From: Bacteroidia bacterium
GTDB lineage: Bacteria > Bacteroidota > Bacteroidia > UBA8524
Assembly (NCBI GenBank): GCA_023277325.1
Contig: JALRIQ010000085.1
Coordinates: 1-16,539 of the forward strand
Reading direction: 5' to 3'
DNA length: 16,539 bases
The notes beneath the pieces are model-generated. The model was not told where the DNA came from and did no database searches. It worked only from the letters and a program-made list of their open reading frames with translations. Positions 1-7,275 of the stretch are shown piece by piece. Position numbers and translations under genes: made by a program. The first letter of the stretch is position 1. Every line of letters begins with the position of its first letter.

Positions 1-398
1 ATTTCGAGCCAATCACCGGACGTGTGCATCAACCACCTCCCGTGCACCAAACCTTCGAAGGACGTAATTTTGTGATCTGTTCCTTTGTACCGCGTTTATA
101 CGATTATCATCCAGAAGCGGTTCCAGCGCCTTACAATCACAGCAATGTTGATTCCGACGAAATCTTGTATTATGTCGATGGTGACTTTATGAGCCGTAAA
201 CACGTGGAGAAAGGGATGATTACCCTTCACCCTAAAGGCATTCCACATGGACCACATCCTGGTACGGTGGAGAAAAGCATTGGCGCCAAAGAAACACGCG
301 AACTGGCCGTGATGATTGATCCATTCTATCCGCTTATGATTACCGAAGAAGCAGTGAAGATGGAGCAAGAGGGATATTGGAAAAGCTGGGTAGAGTAA
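1..398 (+). CDS. hmgA: Homogentisate 1,2-dioxygenase, C-terminal part (5' end outside window)
   Basis: The reading frame is open from the left edge; 131 residues are visible and the gene stops at TAA 396-398. HmgA is the Fe(II) ring-cleaving enzyme that turns homogentisate into maleylacetoacetate in tyrosine/phenylalanine breakdown. The visible part is the cupin core. It has an N-terminal RVHQPPPVHQTFEG stretch, then NHSNVDSDE and later HPKGIPHGPHPG. By family comparison the iron ligands are His46, Glu53 and His82 of the fragment. The His-to-Glu spacing is 7 residues, within the cupin HxH(x)3-4E range, whereas human HGD has 6. An internal GTG at 24 is only a Val codon and not a start. The next gene, hppD, makes this enzyme's substrate, which supports the call. 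The family call is secure; the N-terminal two thirds is not in the window. Confidence 0.93.
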   Translation, partial: FEPITGRVHQPPPVHQTFEGRNFVICSFVPRLYDYHPEAVPAPYNHSNVDSDEILYYVDGDFMSRKHVEKGMITLHPKGIPHGPHPGTVEKSIGAKETRELAVMIDPFYPLMITEEAVKMEQEGYWKSWVE

Positions 399-404
399 AT
401 GACT

Positions 405-435
405 TTTGGCTTTTAGCTTATGGCTATTAGCTTTG
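405..435 (+). promoter_or_regulatory. Candidate hppD promoter (Bacteroidota -33/-7 type)
   Basis: TTTG at 405-408 and TAGCTTTG at 428-435 match the Bacteroidota consensus boxes (TTTG at -33, TAnnTTTG at -7) with 19 bases between them. A start point near 442 would leave a leader of about 30 bases before the hppD ATG at 472. It is the only candidate in the window with both boxes at good spacing. It sits just after the hmgA stop and coincides with a tandem repeat, so the match may be partly a by-product of the repeat. Confidence 0.5.
407..434 (+). repeat. Two-copy 14-bp tandem repeat in hmgA-hppD gap
   Basis: TGGCTTTTAGCTTA (407-420) is followed directly by TGGCTATTAGCTTT (421-434), with 12 of 14 positions identical. 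The AGCT-rich unit fills much of the 73-base gap between hmgA and hppD and overlaps the candidate hppD promoter. I recall similar short TAGCT-type intergenic repeats in some Bacteroidota genomes, but this is memory and not something I could check here. Confidence 0.6.
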
Positions 436-471
436 CAGCGATTATAATTTTAGAATTCAAAAACTTAAGTG

Positions 472-1599
472 ATGAACGATACATTAAGCAATCAAAAAAT
501 AGAAACCATCGAAGATTACCTTCCTTTAAATGGAACGGATTACGTGGAATTCTATGTGGGTAATGCCAAGCAAGCAGCCCACTTTTATAAGACAGCTTTT
601 GGTTTTCAAAGTTGTGCCTATGCAGGTCCTGAAACGGGCATAAAAGACCGCGTATCTTACGTATTGACGCAGAATAAATTACGTTTTGTTTTGACTACGC
701 CATTGCAACCATCTGGTGAAGTTGCAGACCATATTTACAAGCATGGCGACGGCGTGCGCGTATTGGCTTTATGGGTAGATGATGCAAAAATGGCTTGGGA
801 AGAAACAACCAAACGCGGAGCAAAATCCTATATGGAACCGGTGGTTGAAGAAGATGCCAATGGAAAAGTAGTACGCTCAGGAATCCATACTTATGGTGAC
901 ACGGTTCATATTTTTGTGGAGCGCAGCGCATATGATGGCCCATTTTTACCAGGTTTTGAAAAATGGGAATCAGAGTATAACCCATCAGAAGTAGGATTGC
1001 TTTATGTTGACCACTGCGTGGGTAACGTAGGTTGGAATGAAATGAATACATGGGTGGAGTTCTATCAAGATGTAATGGGCTTCCGTAATATTCTTTCTTT
1101 TGATGATAAAGATATTTCTACCGAGTATTCTGCATTGATGAGTAAGGTAATGAGCAATGGCAATGGCTATGTGAAGTTTCCTATCAATGAACCAGCTGAA
1201 GGAAAGAAAAAATCACAAGTAGAAGAGTACCTCGACTTTTACAAAGGTCAGGGTGTGCAGCACGTGGCAATCGCTACTAAAGACATTCTGGATACCGTTT
1301 CCAAGCTAAAATCAAGAGGGGTGGAGTTTTTAACCGTTCCACAATCGTATTACGATGATGTATTGGACCGCGTTGGAGACATTGATGAAGACTTGAAAGA
1401 TTTGGCGAAGCTCGGAATTCTTATCGACCGTGATGACGAAGGTTATCTACTCCAAATCTTCACCAAACCGGTAGAAGATCGCCCAACACTTTTTTATGAA
1501 ATCATTCAAAGAAAAGGTGCAAAATCATTTGGAAAAGGAAACTTTAAAGCACTTTTCGAAGCTTTAGAGCGCGAACAAGACCGTCGCGGAAATCTTTAG
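472..1599 (+). CDS. hppD: 4-hydroxyphenylpyruvate dioxygenase
   Basis: This Fe(II) dioxygenase converts 4-hydroxyphenylpyruvate to homogentisate, the step just before HmgA, whose gene end lies 73 bases upstream. The 375-residue length is typical. It has two vicinal-oxygen-chelate halves: an N-terminal one (about residues 20-150) and a catalytic C-terminal one (about 175-345). The iron ligands expected for the family are visible as His181 (VDHCVGN), His264 (GVQHVAIAT) and Glu343 (TLFYEIIQR). The conserved tail GNFKALFEALEREQ is present. A GTG at 469 directly precedes the ATG at 472; I prefer the ATG. hmgA and hppD probably act together, with hppD possibly also driven by its own promoter at 405-435. 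The unit ends in a strong terminator. Confidence 0.97.
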   Translation: MNDTLSNQKIETIEDYLPLNGTDYVEFYVGNAKQAAHFYKTAFGFQSCAYAGPETGIKDRVSYVLTQNKLRFVLTTPLQPSGEVADHIYKHGDGVRVLALWVDDAKMAWEETTKRGAKSYMEPVVEEDANGKVVRSGIHTYGDTVHIFVERSAYDGPFLPGFEKWESEYNPSEVGLLYVDHCVGNVGWNEMNTWVEFYQDVMGFRNILSFDDKDISTEYSALMSKVMSNGNGYVKFPINEPAEGKKKSQVEEYLDFYKGQGVQHVAIATKDILDTVSKLKSRGVEFLTVPQSYYDDVLDRVGDIDEDLKDLAKLGILIDRDDEGYLLQIFTKPVEDRPTLFYEIIQRKGAKSFGKGNFKALFEALEREQDRRGNL

Positions 1600-1631
1600 T
1601 CCGATTTTTGCTTTTCTTAAAATAACCGAAT

Positions 1632-1666
1632 CAAATCCCCCTCATTCAGGGGGATTTGTGTTTTTT
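1632..1666 (+). terminator. Rho-independent terminator after hppD
   Basis: There is a perfect 11-bp stem (1632-1642 with 1648-1658, GC-rich next to the loop) and a 5-base loop CATTC, followed by TGTTTTTT. It lies 32 bases after the hppD stop and only 13 bases before the next start codon, so the next gene must be expressed by read-through or from a promoter overlapping this element. Confidence 0.9.
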
Positions 1667-1679
1667 GAAGTGAGTTACT

Positions 1680-2417
1680 ATGACAGACAATAAGCCTAAA
1701 TCGAAAGAGGAATTGGTATTCCTGGAAGGACCACGTCCTCGTTTAAAAGAGTTCTTTCTTGCCTTTAAAGTATTTACCGAGTTTATACGCGGCTTTCGCG
1801 TGCTCCATTTTGTTGGTCCTTGTATTACCGTATTTGGTTCGGCACGTTTTAAAGAGGACCATCCTCATTATCAATTAGGACGTGAAGTTGGAGCTGGCTT
1901 AGCTAAGCTTGGCTTTACGGTGATGACGGGAGGAGGACCAGGAGCCATGGAAGCGGCTAACCGTGGAGCAAAAGAAGCAGGTGGTTATTCTGTTGGGTGC
2001 AATATTGAATTACCTCACGAACAATACCCCAACAGATGGTTGGATCGTTGGGTCAATATCAAATATTTCTTCGTGCGCAAGGTCCTTTTGGTGAAATACT
2101 CCTACGGTCTTGTTGTTTTACCAGGCGGCTTTGGAACATTGGATGAGTTTGCCGAGGTGGTGACTTTAATACAAACGAAAAAAATTACCAATTATCCGAT
2201 GGTATTGATGGGCTCAGAGTACTGGGAGAAGTTTCTTGTATTTGTTGATGAAATGATTGCTGAAAAAACCATTGACCCGGAGGACCGTGATATCTTCTTC
2301 ATTACCGACAGCGTAGATGAGGCCATGAAGTATTTGAAGGAACATTCTATCGACCGCTTTGGCTTGAAACCAGCAAGTCCGAAAACGAAAAAAATCCTTG
2401 GCGAGCGTTCTTTCTAA
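1680..2417 (+). CDS. LOG-family (TIGR00730-type) nucleotide phosphoribohydrolase-like protein
   Basis: This 245-residue Rossmann-fold protein belongs to the LOG/lysine-decarboxylase-like family, whose studied members remove the base from nucleoside 5'-monophosphates (cytokinin-activating LOG, PpnN-type nucleosidases). The family signature PGGFGTLDE is at residues 148-156 and GGGPGAMEAAN at 84-94. An N-terminal extension of about 45 residues precedes the fold, which begins near TVFGSAR (50-56). No signal peptide is seen, so it is probably cytosolic. The substrate cannot be told from sequence, and the old label 'lysine decarboxylase' should not be used. Its TAA stop overlaps the stop of the convergent gene on the other strand. 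Its own terminator hairpin lies inside that neighbour. Confidence 0.92.
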   Translation: MTDNKPKSKEELVFLEGPRPRLKEFFLAFKVFTEFIRGFRVLHFVGPCITVFGSARFKEDHPHYQLGREVGAGLAKLGFTVMTGGGPGAMEAANRGAKEAGGYSVGCNIELPHEQYPNRWLDRWVNIKYFFVRKVLLVKYSYGLVVLPGGFGTLDEFAEVVTLIQTKKITNYPMVLMGSEYWEKFLVFVDEMIAEKTIDPEDRDIFFITDSVDEAMKYLKEHSIDRFGLKPASPKTKKILGERSF

Positions 2418-2935
2418 AAGTTGCGCGTGATAACTTTAAAAGACCATCCATTAGCGGTGGTCTTTTTTATTTTGTCGGGGTAAACCACGCGTAGGATTCC
2501 ATAACTAATCAGGCCGCTACCCAGACTTATTAATATTGCAGGGCCTGCGCCGATAGAAGCAGGGGCGACCACACCGTAGTACAAAAATAAATTACCTCCC
2601 AAGAGCCCTAATTCTACCAATGACTTACTCAGCGTTCTTGCAGAACTGTACCCTCGGAATCCGATAATATCCTTCACTGCAAGATTAAAGGTGGACTTGT
2701 TTCGTAATTTCAGATCCTCCATAAATATGCTGTCATCACTAATCTCCATTACTCTTCCCTTGAATTCTTGAATCTGCCCGGCGTAACCAAGAAATTGAAA
2801 TTTAACAACAGCACCTGTTTGAATCAGAGTGACTCCTTTTACGGCATCGTTGGCTACTAAAAGCACTTTTTGGGCATTGGCAAGGTTGCCAAAACCAAAC
2901 AGAAAAATAAGGAGGAGCAGTCTATTTAAATACAT
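2414..2935 (-). CDS. Exported protein of unknown function with two C-terminal hydrophobic segments
   Basis: I do not recognise this 173-residue protein. It starts with a clear signal peptide (residues 1-21, ending ANA-Q). A beta-rich part follows (about 25-95) with the pattern FKGRVMEISDDSIFMED...VKDIIGFRG, a layout seen in small Bacteroidota envelope proteins. Two hydrophobic, Gly-rich stretches (about 107-125 and 131-152) are likely membrane segments, and a basic tail follows. The gene is the third of a minus-strand cluster; its start overlaps the end of the lipoprotein gene by 14 bases, so translation is probably coupled. Its last residues (157-166) are encoded by the terminator hairpin of the convergent LOG gene, and the two stop codons overlap. 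Confidence 0.75.
   Translation of the reverse strand: MYLNRLLLLIFLFGFGNLANAQKVLLVANDAVKGVTLIQTGAVVKFQFLGYAGQIQEFKGRVMEISDDSIFMEDLKLRNKSTFNLAVKDIIGFRGYSSARTLSKSLVELGLLGGNLFLYYGVVAPASIGAGPAILISLGSGLISYGILRVVYPDKIKKTTANGWSFKVITRNF
2438..2469 (+). terminator. Terminator of the LOG gene, embedded in the convergent CDS
   Basis: AAAAGACCA (2438-2446) pairs perfectly with TGGTCTTTT (2458-2466) across an 11-base loop, and the T-run extends to 2469. It lies 20 bases after the LOG stop. On the other strand only four Ts follow the hairpin, so it should mainly stop plus-strand transcription. The whole element is coding sequence for the opposing gene. Confidence 0.75.
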
Positions 2936-3458
2936 TCGCCTTGACCTGGATTCGAATATCGCTGCTAATTTTAATTTCTTTGGTCGTCAGTTTGTCGGTA
3001 GTAACTTTCAACTTAAAACCTACCTCATCACTTTTAAGGTATTCATCCAGCGCATCCGCAGTTACATCCATTTGAAGTTCCTGACCTATTGATTCTTCTA
3101 CGTCATATTTCCAGGCAACCAGTTTGGTGGGTAGTCCATCTTTCTCCAGGCTTAACTCAATATCTTTTATAAATGTAAAGTCTTGTCCAACAGGTTCTTT
3201 GATGAGAAGTTGGATATATTCCAATTTGATTTGTCTGACCAGATTGGCTCTGGTGTCGTTTTGCTCGAATGTTTCCGATGCATTGTAATCCAATGGGATT
3301 GCCGGTAAATCGAAAGGGGTATTAATAGGCACATTCGGTGGAAGAGAAAAATCGTTTTTAATGTTAAAACCGAAGGTAAACAGGTCCTCTACCTTTTTAC
3401 AGGAATTGGTCGTCAAAAGGAAAGGGAATATGAGGAGTAGAATCAGTTTTTTCATCAT
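2922..3458 (-). CDS. Predicted lipoprotein of unknown function
   Basis: This 178-residue protein has a short lipoprotein signal: MMKKL, a hydrophobic core, then TTNSC with Cys20 as the lipidation site. The mature part is acidic and beta-rich with no family I recognise. The C-terminal third alternates polar and hydrophobic residues, as in beta-sandwich domains. Two ATG codons (3458 and 3455) are adjacent and either could be used. It begins 2 bases after the stop of the large T9SS cargo gene and overlaps the next gene by 14 bases. It is therefore almost surely co-transcribed with both, which suggests a shared envelope role. That role is an inference from context only. Confidence 0.75.
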   Translation of the reverse strand: MMKKLILLLIFPFLLTTNSCKKVEDLFTFGFNIKNDFSLPPNVPINTPFDLPAIPLDYNASETFEQNDTRANLVRQIKLEYIQLLIKEPVGQDFTFIKDIELSLEKDGLPTKLVAWKYDVEESIGQELQMDVTADALDEYLKSDEVGFKLKVTTDKLTTKEIKISSDIRIQVKANVFK

Positions 3459-3460
3459 GG

Positions 3461-6400
3461 TTATCGGAGGATTGTGAGTGTGCCTTTCTGGGTATGCGTG
3501 GTTTCATCCCAACCCGTATACACCACATACCAAATCAGCACGTTGTCGTGCGGGTCATCAACACGAAAATAGCCATCCCATTGAAAATTCTTGTCGTTGG
3601 TATCCAGCAACTTCTCTCCCCAACGGTTATAAACCAGCAGTCGGTAGTCTTTTACAAACACGTCGCTGATGCCCCAAACCTCATTTAATCCATCTTGATT
3701 TCGGGTAAAGGCATTGGGTACATGAAGCAGTGGAGATTGTACCAAATAGATTTCATTCGATTCGCTGTAAGCTTGATTTCCATTTAGCTCTGTTGCGATA
3801 ATTTTATACCAATAGCCTCCCCAATCGTAATCAAGTGCGGTGTCAATCGTATTCAGGAATTGATTATCGCCAGTTTGTATTAAGGTATCTATCTGGCGGT
3901 CGTCGCGGCGATATAAATCGTATTGCTGTACCCCGAAACGCCACTCCGAATAGGGGTTCCAAAGAAGGTTATGCTGGAAAGGCTCTGATGTTCCTTGCAA
4001 TAAAATGCTGCAGCCAGGTTTGCTTTTTGCACTATTGTTCCCACATTTATCCTTCACGGCGAGGGCATAACAATAGGAGAATTCCTGAACTTTTACACGG
4101 GTATCTTCGTAGAAGGTATCTGACTTCTCTTCAAAAAACTTCACGAATTCAAAGGTGCTCTTTGCATCGTTTTTCTTTTTGTACAAGGTATACCCTTGGA
4201 AGTCAGGCTCCTTTGATTTAAACCAGGTGGTATACACATTTTTATTGGATACTACTGTGGTCGTAATGATTTCGGTGCCTTCAATCGGCTTATTATGTTG
4301 ATCGATGGTACAAATGGTATAGGATTCTGCTCCTGCTTTACCGCAAAGATTAATGCCCACCATTTTGTAGCAATAATCGATTTGTGCATGGTTGGGCACA
4401 TTGGGATCGATAAACTCTTGCATGGCACCATTTGATAAGGTATCTATCACCTGAAAAGCTCCACCATTGGTGCTTCTATAGAGGAGGTAATGAGACAGGT
4501 AGCCGCTGGTATCGCTCAATGACCAGGTAAGTTTAATTCGGTCTTCATCCAAGAAGGTCATGCAGATTACTTCAGGAGGAGTGGGAAGGGGCGGAGGCAA
4601 TACCACAATCGAAATGGTGGCGGTATCGTTTTTCGTCGTCGGACAACCTCGATCATTCAGGTTGATTTTTATCCGGATAGTGTCTTGATCAACATGATCA
4701 CAATTGCTAATCCAGTCGAAATCGATTTGAACCTTTTGCACGGCCTGCTTTTTCACAGAACTAGGCTTGATATAAGGAACAGGGAATTTAGGGTCGTCGA
4801 TTGCCTTGCCACTTATTTCCATGATCAAGGTATCAAACTCATCTGGGTCTGTTCCGGTATACGTAAAGTTCAGGGTATCGAAGGCCGTAATGGTAATGAG
4901 GGTATCCGGTACAAAAGGCGCCGAATTCAAATTTTCAAAATCCAGTTTAAAGAGCGCGTTGTTGCAATTTGAGCTATTATTGGTTTGTGAGTATGCACCC
5001 GTGGTTGTTGGAAAGTCAGGTGTTGAATTTCCGCCACAACCTCCGCATACACTTTGGTAAACAATTCCTTTTGGGTCAAATCGACTGGTCCCTCCATCAA
5101 CATGTTCTCCAAGTCTTCCGCCTATGGTATTAACTCCTCCGCCAATGAAGGTTCCATAAACCAGTTTGGTTAAGTTTTTTGAAAAGACGGCGAGATAAAA
5201 ATCGGAACCGTCGGTGGTCGCATCATAAGCATCTGCGGTGGTCTCCATTCTTGTGGTAAAGCCCCCATTGCCTTTTGGCACTTCATTGGTTTCTCCACCC
5301 CATCCACTCACAAAGATGCGTTCACATTCATCCACCAAAAAGGCCGTAGGTGAAATTTGAGGCTTTACTGTTCCATCCCCGTAGGTGGTTGTAATCAAAC
5401 GTGTATTTAAGTCGGAAGAGAGTTTATAGATGAATTGGCCTCCGGTGCTACTGTAATAAACGTTATCGGGAAAAGGAGCAAGTGTTCCGGCAGTTTGTCC
5501 GGTTAAGTATACCTGCCCGAATTTGTCAACTTTTACGAAATAACATTGGTCATAGGCGTTTGTACCGATGAATGTTCCTCCTTCGATCTGACTGCCATCA
5601 TTTTTTATTTTGACTACATAAGCATCTGCTTTTCCACCCAGATAGTCGGGGTGAAGGGCAAACGGACTGAATTTCATGGTGCTCGAATTGGTCCCTCCAG
5701 AAACGAAAACACTACCGTTTTGGTCGATGTCTAAGCTGAAGCAGGTTTCATAATTAGGACCACTGATATAAGCCCCCCAATTGAGGGTGCGTAAGTCGGG
5801 AGACAGTTTGAAGACACATCCATCTTGCAAGCCTCCAAAGTTTGTATTGAAACTATTAATAGCTGGGAAACCGGAGCCATTGCCTGATTCGGAGCAAGAT
5901 GCCAGATAAATATTGTCTGCAGCATCCACAATGACCTCTCCCCGAAATTCATCTCCGAAATTATAGGCAAGGGGAGATGTATTGGCAATCAAACCGCTAT
6001 TTGGGCGCCGTCCGTTAAGTCCATCTCGTCCGGTTCCACCGAGGTATGTCATACCTAAAATGGCTGTTCCATCTTCGGTCAACTTAATTACGAAAATGTC
6101 GCTTTGCCCCTTGTTAGTAGTTGAGTAGCCTTGTCCATCATTGGGGAAGTCAGTACTAAAGGTACTTCCCATGATAATTAAATCGTTTTTCGAATCCACC
6201 ACCATGCTGTGCGGTTGTTCGTTTCGAGTACCGCCAAGGAAGGTGGCCCACACTTTTGTTCTACCATCCGGACTTAACTTCATGATGGCGCAATCGCGAG
6301 GTACGTCGCCCATTACATCGTCCGTGGAAAAGGTGCCATCATTAAAGGTAGCCTGAACGATACCCGGGTTGCTGGGATAACCTTGTCCACGTACATCTCC

Positions 6401-7207
6401 ACCCGCATAACCATGTCCCAGGACGTCGTAGGTTGCGGTAAATCCGAAATTGTCGGAGCTTGAACCGGTATAGGTCGAAAAGACCACCACAGGATCGATG
6501 GTTAGTGCCTGTGATTTGTTGTACCTATCAATATGGAAACGCAAAACGGAACCTTCGAGGGCGTAGCGAATTCCAATGTTTGGACTGCTCTTCGCCTGCA
6601 ATTGGTAAGCGAAAGGGGCTTCTTCTATTATCTCTCCGATACCTGTTTCGATATGCAAGGCACCATTCTTAAGATGAAGTGATTCTTGTCCGAGGTACTT
6701 CAGTGCGATGGCATTTGGATTAGCACCTGCATGGACGATAAAGTCGTATTTGATGGTCTTTGCATCCCGACTATATACCTCTAAATCGATTCCTGGGTAG
6801 ATATCGAAGATGATGACTTTTTCAAATAAACCTACCTTGCTCGCCCATTTCGAGGGATCGTTGCCAATAAAATAGTTGTGGTATTCCTTTCGCTTTTTCT
6901 GCCCTAGACCTTTAGCCATGGTGTTGGCGCCAAGCATTTCAATTCGCTGGTTATGCACTAAGAGGGTGTCTCCTTTGGATGGACCATGGTGGAAATACTC
7001 CAGGTTATTCGAATAGAGGCGCGTATAAACAAGCGCATTGGACTCTACCGACAAATAGCCATCGGGAATATCTGCCCTAAAGAGCACTTCCTCAGGCCAT
7101 TGACCTGCGTTTTCGACAAAATATATCTGAGCCCATGCCTGTCCTTGAAAAAGACAAAGAAGGCCAATAATACTACGTAGTAGATATTGGTAGAGTTGGG
7201 GCATCAT
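3461..7207 (-). CDS. Large secreted/surface protein with SBBP-like repeats and T9SS type B (gliding-motility-associated) C-terminal domain
   Basis: This 1248-residue exported protein has a signal peptide at 1-26 (AWA-Q). Residues about 27-238 match the N-terminal domain that in Bacteroidota precedes SBBP beta-propeller repeats (DUF7948-like: VENAGQWPEEVLF, then KTIKYDFIVHAGANP). Residues about 240-745 contain repeated units of the form 'IMKLSPDGRTKVWATFLGG', typical of SBBP propeller blades. A cadherin/Ig-like stretch (about 765-870) and fibronectin-III-like modules (about 870-1150) follow. The last 89 residues (1160-1248; HVPNAFTRNQDGLNEVWG, then YNRWGEKL and WDG) form the gliding-motility-associated C-terminal domain that sends proteins through T9SS and often leaves them attached at the surface. 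It heads a minus-strand cluster with a lipoprotein and a small exported protein. Binding target or activity is unknown. Confidence 0.9.
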   Translation of the reverse strand: MMPQLYQYLLRSIIGLLCLFQGQAWAQIYFVENAGQWPEEVLFRADIPDGYLSVESNALVYTRLYSNNLEYFHHGPSKGDTLLVHNQRIEMLGANTMAKGLGQKKRKEYHNYFIGNDPSKWASKVGLFEKVIIFDIYPGIDLEVYSRDAKTIKYDFIVHAGANPNAIALKYLGQESLHLKNGALHIETGIGEIIEEAPFAYQLQAKSSPNIGIRYALEGSVLRFHIDRYNKSQALTIDPVVVFSTYTGSSSDNFGFTATYDVLGHGYAGGDVRGQGYPSNPGIVQATFNDGTFSTDDVMGDVPRDCAIMKLSPDGRTKVWATFLGGTRNEQPHSMVVDSKNDLIIMGSTFSTDFPNDGQGYSTTNKGQSDIFVIKLTEDGTAILGMTYLGGTGRDGLNGRRPNSGLIANTSPLAYNFGDEFRGEVIVDAADNIYLASCSESGNGSGFPAINSFNTNFGGLQDGCVFKLSPDLRTLNWGAYISGPNYETCFSLDIDQNGSVFVSGGTNSSTMKFSPFALHPDYLGGKADAYVVKIKNDGSQIEGGTFIGTNAYDQCYFVKVDKFGQVYLTGQTAGTLAPFPDNVYYSSTGGQFIYKLSSDLNTRLITTTYGDGTVKPQISPTAFLVDECERIFVSGWGGETNEVPKGNGGFTTRMETTADAYDATTDGSDFYLAVFSKNLTKLVYGTFIGGGVNTIGGRLGEHVDGGTSRFDPKGIVYQSVCGGCGGNSTPDFPTTTGAYSQTNNSSNCNNALFKLDFENLNSAPFVPDTLITITAFDTLNFTYTGTDPDEFDTLIMEISGKAIDDPKFPVPYIKPSSVKKQAVQKVQIDFDWISNCDHVDQDTIRIKINLNDRGCPTTKNDTATISIVVLPPPLPTPPEVICMTFLDEDRIKLTWSLSDTSGYLSHYLLYRSTNGGAFQVIDTLSNGAMQEFIDPNVPNHAQIDYCYKMVGINLCGKAGAESYTICTIDQHNKPIEGTEIITTTVVSNKNVYTTWFKSKEPDFQGYTLYKKKNDAKSTFEFVKFFEEKSDTFYEDTRVKVQEFSYCYALAVKDKCGNNSAKSKPGCSILLQGTSEPFQHNLLWNPYSEWRFGVQQYDLYRRDDRQIDTLIQTGDNQFLNTIDTALDYDWGGYWYKIIATELNGNQAYSESNEIYLVQSPLLHVPNAFTRNQDGLNEVWGISDVFVKDYRLLVYNRWGEKLLDTNDKNFQWDGYFRVDDPHDNVLIWYVVYTGWDETTHTQKGTLTILR

Positions 7208-7229
7208 AATTAAGAGTCGGAAATTAACT

Positions 7230-7237
7230 CAAAAGTT
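7230..7237 (-). promoter_or_regulatory. Weak -7-like element upstream of the T9SS type B cargo gene
   Basis: On the minus strand the octamer reads AACTTTTG, one mismatch from TAnnTTTG, 22 bases before the ATG at 7207. No TTTG -33 box is seen at a suitable distance. It is listed because the gene must be transcribed from this 68-base divergent gap shared with fmt. Confidence 0.25.
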
Positions 7238-7249
7238 GCTCCACTGCGT

Positions 7250-7257
7250 TAAATTTG
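7250..7257 (+). promoter_or_regulatory. Candidate fmt -7 element (TAAATTTG)
   Basis: This is an exact TAnnTTTG match in the short divergent gap, 18 bases before the fmt start codon. A start point about 7 bases downstream would give a very short leader. No clear -33 TTTG box is present. The same octamer recurs before two other plus-strand genes in the window. Confidence 0.4.
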
Positions 7258-7275
7258 CCGTAATTCTTCGAAATT

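Noticed and set aside
24..26. GTG as the start of the first gene
   Set aside because: The frame is open to the left edge and encodes conserved HmgA residues before this codon; it is an internal Val.
1680..2417. Annotation as lysine decarboxylase
   Set aside because: PGGFGTLDE and GGGPGAMEAAN mark the LOG/TIGR00730 phosphoribohydrolase-like family; the decarboxylase label is a historical mis-annotation and there is no PLP-binding motif.
3700..6500. The SBBP-like region as a DNA-level tandem repeat array
   Set aside because: The protein repeats are diverged and I see no near-identical DNA units, so it is a protein repeat family and not a nucleotide repeat.
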